In this document: positions 7,909 through 12,500 of the stretch, in pieces
Numbering within the stretch: position 1 is the stretch's first letter
Layout: every line of letters starts with the position of its first letter
Origin: Stramonita haemastoma
Taxonomy: Eukaryota > Mollusca > Gastropoda > Neogastropoda > Muricidae
Length of the DNA: 12,500 nucleotides
Direction: 5' to 3'
NCBI GenBank assembly: GCA_030674155.1
Contig: CM060325.1
Location: 52,646,817-52,659,316 of the forward strand
Position numbers and translations under genes: made by a program
The notes under the pieces: model-generated
Seen by the model: only the letters and a program-made list of their open reading frames with translations
The model's database searches: none
Told to the model about the DNA's origin: nothing

Positions 7909-8256
7909 TCACCCACTTTTCTGCTAGGAGCCATTTTAGGCAGATGGTGTTCAAGTTACCGATTTGGGGATTTTGACTGATTATAAAATCATAGCCGTTC
8001 TTTTTCCTGGTACAGAAGTATCAAGAGGTAATTTTGTTTATTTTGCTTTAAAATACATTTAAAAACGCCCAAACACTCACTCTGACCATTTATCACAATG
8101 CAAAACTGGTCAGTTTCTTATTTTGTCAATTCCTGCAGTCTATCATTTCAATCTATAACAACTTTTTAGACAACTGTCTCATTTCCAGTCTGTTTTCTGT
8201 ATAAAACAGAGTTTGTATTGCAGATTTACAACATGTTACCAACAAAAAAACCCTCT

Positions 8257-8299
8257 GGTGCAATGTGACTCATTATGTGGTGGAGCGTCACATGTTTCG
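8257..8299 (-). repeat. Right arm of a 43-bp inverted repeat (possible TIR)
   Basis: Reverse-complement partner of 7866-7908. The 348-bp interior (7909-8256) is AT-rich, has no significant reading frame, and contains a small hairpin near 8191-8212 (TCTGTTTT with AAAACAGA). No convincing target-site duplication was found at the outer edges, so the exact boundaries are open. Confidence 0.7.
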
Positions 8300-8350
8300 T
8301 CTCAAATGGCCAAGCTTTAACTTAGATCTGATCATTTAGAATACACCATA

Positions 8351-8806
8351 GTCAGACTGATGCGACTGCTGGTCATGTCCATATTCTTGTATGCATATGA
8401 AACGTGGACCACAACAGCAAACTTTGAAAGAAGGATGCAGGCAATGGAGATAAGATGCTTTTGCAAACTTCTTGGTATCTCTTACAGAAATCACGTAACT
8501 AACTAAGAAATAAAAAATCAGAATTCAAAACACCATCAGGCCATTTAAAGAGCTCCTGTCTTCAGTTTTAAAATGTCGCAAACTGAAGTGGTATGGGCAC
8601 GTCACGCAAACATCTGGACTGGCCAAGACTGTCCTACAGGGAACAGCACAAAGGAGGGAGACGAAGAGGCAGACAGAGGAAATGGGAAGACGACATCAGA
8701 AAGTGAACTGGCCTTGAGTGGAGCCAGTTGCTACAGAAAGCCGAGAACCGAGAGGGGTGGAGGAATCTGACTGCAATCTTAGTAGTGTCCCCGAAGATGT
8801 ACTAAA
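8351..8806 (+). pseudogene. Decayed C-terminal fragment of a second RTE-type reverse transcriptase
   Basis: Three reading frames together encode the region after the RT catalytic core. Frame one (8351-8503) reads SIFLYAYETWTT and KLLGISYRNHVTN, then a TAA at 8504-8506. After a frameshift around 8519 comes RKLKWYGHVTQTSGLAKTVL. After another shift near 8655 comes RRRGRQRKWEDDIRK, an in-frame TGA where relatives have Trp, and then TGLEW and AENREGWRNL. It aligns by order and motif with the C-terminal part of the element at 2078-3346 (YGCESWTL, SYKEHKTN, RRKLMWFGH, TILQGT, RRRGRQKK) but is clearly another subfamily and much older. No catalytic FADD region or endonuclease is present. It is non-functional. 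Confidence 0.85.
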
Positions 8807-9156
8807 CTACGGAATGGGTGATGGTAAAGGTGAAGATAATCTATATATTTTAAAAATTGTTAGCAATCTCTCCAGCCAGTCAGTACTGATAACGATGCTT
8901 ATTCTGATTTCTCTCACACGCTTTTTGTGTACGGTGTGTATGGTATTAAAAAACCTCGGAGCGATTTCAACTTTACATATCTTTCAAACATTTTCTTGTG
9001 CCACTCGGTTCATTTCCCTCTGACATGTGCTTTTCTAATATAAATAGATCTTTCTTTAGAAAACATGAATAATATAAATACCCATACTGAGAGCATTAAC
9101 AAGCAATTAGCTTATGGCATGTTAGAAGCATGGTATCTGACTCATTTAGCGCTGAC
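8807..9156. other. Unique AT-rich non-coding sequence
   Basis: The 8718-9023 frame passes from the RTE remnant into sequence with no recognisable protein. I see no RNA gene or known repeat here. Confidence 0.55.
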
Positions 9157-9164
9157 AGGTGAGA
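9157..9164. repeat. Target-site duplication of SINE copy 1, left
   Basis: AGGTGAGA, repeated at 9475-9482 just after the ACCTTT tail. Confidence 0.6.
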
Positions 9165-9474
9165 CGGGATGGCTCAGTGGTCAGAGCGCTCGCTTTCCCC
9201 CAGCCAGTGTTAAGCAGCGTCAAGCGTGGTTACCATTTGGATGGGTGACCGTTTGAGCGCCATGGCTTCAGTACAGTCCCCCTCCCTCCCCCCCCCCCAG
9301 TTCAGCCAGCTGTAAATGGATACCTGCCCTGTTTAGGGTCAGGGAAGGTAAAACAGCAATGAAGAGGAGATGGGCGCCGCCCTCAATATGCTGGCTCCTA
9401 GAGAAGCTGAGGTCTCTGATGCCTCGCTCCCCTACGACCACATAGGCTATGGGACACCTTTACCTTTACCTTTT
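9165..9474 (+). mobile_element. SINE with tRNA-like and 5S-rRNA-like head, copy 1
   Basis: The head starts with a tRNA-type A box (TGGCTCAGTGG, 9170-9180). It continues into sequence resembling the internal control region of 5S rRNA: TTAAGCAGCGTC near 9210-9221 and TTGGATGGGTGACCG near 9237-9251. The body then includes CTGTAAATGGATACC and GGAGATGGGCGCCG, and ends in ACCTTT hexamer repeats at about 9456-9474. AGGTGAGA flanks it at 9157-9164 and 9475-9482, as expected of a target-site duplication. The second copy at 12195-12500 shares the whole structure. Confidence 0.82.
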
Positions 9475-9482
9475 AGGTGAGA
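9475..9482. repeat. Target-site duplication of SINE copy 1, right
   Basis: AGGTGAGA, identical to 9157-9164, immediately after the hexamer tail. Confidence 0.6.
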
Positions 9483-9585
9483 TCAAACAGGTTTGAACTG
9501 TCCTCCTCAACCGGTACAGTCGAAAAGGATCGTGTGTCAGCGTCTAGATGTTAACTGTTGGTTTCAACTTGCTGTTGGTTTCAAG

Positions 9586-9744
<159 letters not shown>

Positions 9745-9820
9745 TCTCGGAGGGCAGAGAATATTCCTTCGAAGGGAAAGAGACATGGTTCATAAAGGGC
9801 CACCAAAGAAAGAGGAAGAT

Positions 9821-9865
9821 GTGGCCTAGTGGTTAGATGCTCAACTCCTCATCTGACGATTAATT
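9821..9865 (+). other. tRNA-like 5' half, possible SINE fragment
   Basis: GTGGCCTAGTGGTTAGATGC resembles the A-box half of a tRNA-derived SINE head and is followed by an anticodon-arm-like CTCATCTGACG. No B box follows, so the similarity stops at about 9860. It may be a 3'-truncated remnant or chance. Confidence 0.3.
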
Positions 9866-10078
9866 ATGGCAATTATTTCTATCTCTTCTCATCTGAACAA
9901 GACAGTTCCATAGAATTTTTCCCTTTGATTTTATCCCTTTGGCATTGACTTCATTCCTCTACAAGCTCTGCAGACGATAACATAATACAGGCCCATGTGC
10001 AAACACACAGAGGATATCTTGTGTACACTTACGATCTCTGAGTTGTATCACAGTTCTTGATTGAACCATGGATGCTGT

Positions 10079-10104
10079 GGGGGGGGGGGGGGGGGGGGGG
10101 GGGG
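10079..10104. repeat. Poly(G) run of about 26
   Basis: An uninterrupted G homopolymer. Its length is likely to be unreliable in any assembly. It is quadruplex-prone. Confidence 0.85.
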
Positions 10105-10690
10105 TGAACAGCAAAATGAGAGGCTGTATTATCAGTGGCTTTTTTTCCCACTCACGGAATTCCACTTTACAGTTTTGTCTTTAGTGATGGACTATGACTC
10201 TCTGACTAGGAGGCTTGGCTTGCACAGTCCTTTTGTGCTGCAGCCCATGGGGCTGGTTGGCCTTTGGAGAACATCTCCAACGCCTGACTGTCCATATGCC
10301 CTCTTGGCCGAGAGAGTGAGGGTGTGCTGTGGGCAAGGCATCTCCACTATAATCAGATTTCTACCCAATTTCATTAACAGCAGCTGCCGCCTCTGCTGTT
10401 TTGGAGGTCATCGTCGAACACGCCGAACAAACAAGAAAAGGAGGCGAGCAATAGCCGGTGGGATAACTGTCACGTCACGAGCATGCCAAGCATGCATCCT
10501 GCTTTCCTGGGCTCCGCCAGTTTTTCAGTTTATCAAGGACACACTGCCTGAAAAAACATCAACACTGTGCTCTAACTGACCCCTCGGAGGTTAAGGAATC
10601 TAATCTGGAAAATCAAGGCAGCCTGACATGGAATAGTTCCCTGTGGACTTCTGACCCTGGGAATGAAACATGACCAAACTGAACAAGGCT
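10105..10690. other. Unassigned unique block without simple repeats
   Basis: This block of balanced base composition stands out from the repeat-rich surroundings and lies between two poly(G) runs. A plus-strand frame is open to 10579, but about 15 of its residues come from the poly(G) run and the rest shows no domain I recognise; it has a basic patch (HRRTRRTNKKRRR). GCATGC occurs twice three bases apart near 10482-10496. It may be part of an undescribed interspersed repeat or a degraded exon. No function is proposed. Confidence 0.35.
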
Positions 10691-10717
10691 GAGGGGGGGG
10701 GGGGGGGGAGGGGGGGA
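10691..10717. repeat. Poly(G) run interrupted by one A
   Basis: About 16 G, one A, then about six G. Quadruplex-prone, with length likely unstable. Confidence 0.85.
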
Positions 10718-11878
<1,161 letters not shown>

Positions 11879-11943
11879 GTAAAATGAGAATATCTGTTTA
11901 AAATTTTTTTCAGATGTAGAAGAAGTCTCTATCATAAAAAAAA

Positions 11944-12194
11944 AACACATTCCGACTTCGGGGATGTTTGCTGGGTGTGTTTGTGTTTCCCTATCTCAGC
12001 AAACACTGATATGATTTACAGGCTATCTAACAAACTTGATACTTTGATCCTCTTGCATGTGTTTTTAAACGAAGGGAATGAAAGCACTGGCAGGTCTGCA
12101 GTCAAAGTTGACCTGGTAGATCGTAAAAATCCACAACCTTATTTCAACCAGACCCGCCAAGATTCAAACCCGCCTCTTCATAGGCCCATGAGAT
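11944..12194 (-). mobile_element. Degraded tRNA-derived molluscan SINE, head interrupted
   Basis: On the minus strand, a tRNA 3' half with B-box-like GGTTTGAATC (plus 12161-12170) leads into a body with GGTCTGGTTGAAATAAGG, CCAGGTCAAC, TGCAGACCTGCCAGTGC and CACCCAGCAAACATCCCCGA. The order of these blocks matches a SINE family I recall as abundant in gastropods, but with many substitutions, so the copy is old. The head begins abruptly at AATCTCATGGGCC, the anticodon-arm portion, exactly where the tail of the neighbouring SINE ends. The 3' end stops at a poly(T) (minus strand) near 11944. Confidence 0.7.
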
Positions 12195-12500
12195 TAAAGG
12201 TAAAGGTAAATGCGTCCCATAACCTGTGTGGTCGTAGAGGAGCGAGGCGTCAAAGAGCCTCACCTTCTCCAAGGGCCAGCATGTTGAGGTCGGCGCCCAT
12301 CTCCTCTCCCTCGCAGCTTTACCTTCCCCGACCCTAAAGAGGGCAGGTACCCATTTACAGCTGGGTGAACTGGGGGGACTGTACTGTAGTAGCTAAGGCG
12401 CGCAAACGGTCACCCATCCAACTGGTAACCACGCTCGACGCTGCTTAACTTGACTTGGGGCAAAGCGAGCGCTCTGACCACTGAGCTATCCCGTCCCCAA
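12195..12500 (-). mobile_element. SINE with tRNA-like and 5S-rRNA-like head, copy 2 (reaches window edge)
   Basis: Same architecture as 9165-9474 in the opposite orientation. It has an A box TAGCTCAGTGG (plus 12478-12488), 5S-like TTAAGCAGCGTCGAGCGTGG and TTGGATGGGTGACCG (plus about 12408-12449), a shared body (CTGTAAATGGGTACC, GGAGATGGGCGCCG) and an ATTTACCTTTACCTTT tail at about 12195-12211. The head is better preserved than in copy 1. The outermost 5' bases may continue past the window. Confidence 0.82.

Noticed and set aside
7723..7980. An 85-residue plus-strand frame
   Set aside because: No recognisable motif, an alternative start, and it runs into the left inverted-repeat arm. It is probably chance or repeat-derived.
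9209..9254. A 5S rRNA gene fragment
   Set aside because: The 5S-like segment recurs in the same SINE context at 12408-12449, so it belongs to the SINE head and not to a 5S locus.
10061..10579. A 172-residue plus-strand frame
   Set aside because: It starts within a poly(G) run and shows no domain or coding-like composition; kept only as an unassigned block.

Overview
This is a stretch of animal nuclear DNA, most likely from a mollusc and probably a marine gastropod. The evidence is a spliced class A GPCR of the divergent, peptide-receptor-like type common in molluscs, an RTE-clade non-LTR retrotransposon, several tRNA-derived SINEs whose bodies resemble gastropod SINEs (recognised from memory), and very many long microsatellites. 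Nothing looks prokaryotic or viral. The species cannot be fixed from the sequence.

Layout. Positions 1-2050 are non-coding and dominated by simple repeats: a 660-bp chain of CT, TA, TATG, TG, GACA and CA tracts at 449-1110, a TG tract near 1396 and a long CT tract at 1730-1911. Positions 2063-3951 (possibly to about 4020) hold a minus-strand, 5'-truncated RTE element. It keeps most of the reverse transcriptase and the C-terminal domain but is inactivated by one single-base deletion and one Trp-to-stop change. A (AGTG)5 tail and a 10-bp direct repeat mark its probable ends.

The only convincing host gene is a two-exon GPCR on the plus strand (exons 4350-4655 and 5654-6505; 385 residues). Its 998-bp intron is almost wholly simple-sequence repeat. 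The seven-helix receptor is intact but lacks the Arg of DRY, the Trp and Pro of CWxP, and the Asn and Pro of NPxxY.

From 6890 to 12500 the window is an accessory landscape. It holds a tRNA-Thr-like SINE beside a TACAA/CACAA array (6890-7335), a CA-CG-CA tract (7440-7563), and a pair of 43-bp inverted repeats 348 bp apart (7866-8299) that may bound a non-autonomous DNA transposon. It also holds a second, older RTE remnant (8351-8806) and a SINE with a combined tRNA-like and 5S-rRNA-like head (9165-9474, flanked by an 8-bp duplication). A second copy of that SINE lies at the right edge (12195-12500, minus) and appears to be inserted in the tRNA head of another SINE (11944-12194). A perfect 92-bp CA/GT palindrome lies at 11649-11740.

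Apart from the receptor, no host protein-coding gene is supported. The long Cys-Val, Ser-Leu, His-Thr or Tyr-Ile reading frames are translations of microsatellites. No complete functional system spans several genes; the parts most worth checking are the atypical receptor, its repeat-built intron, the tRNA/5S SINE, and the inverted-repeat element.
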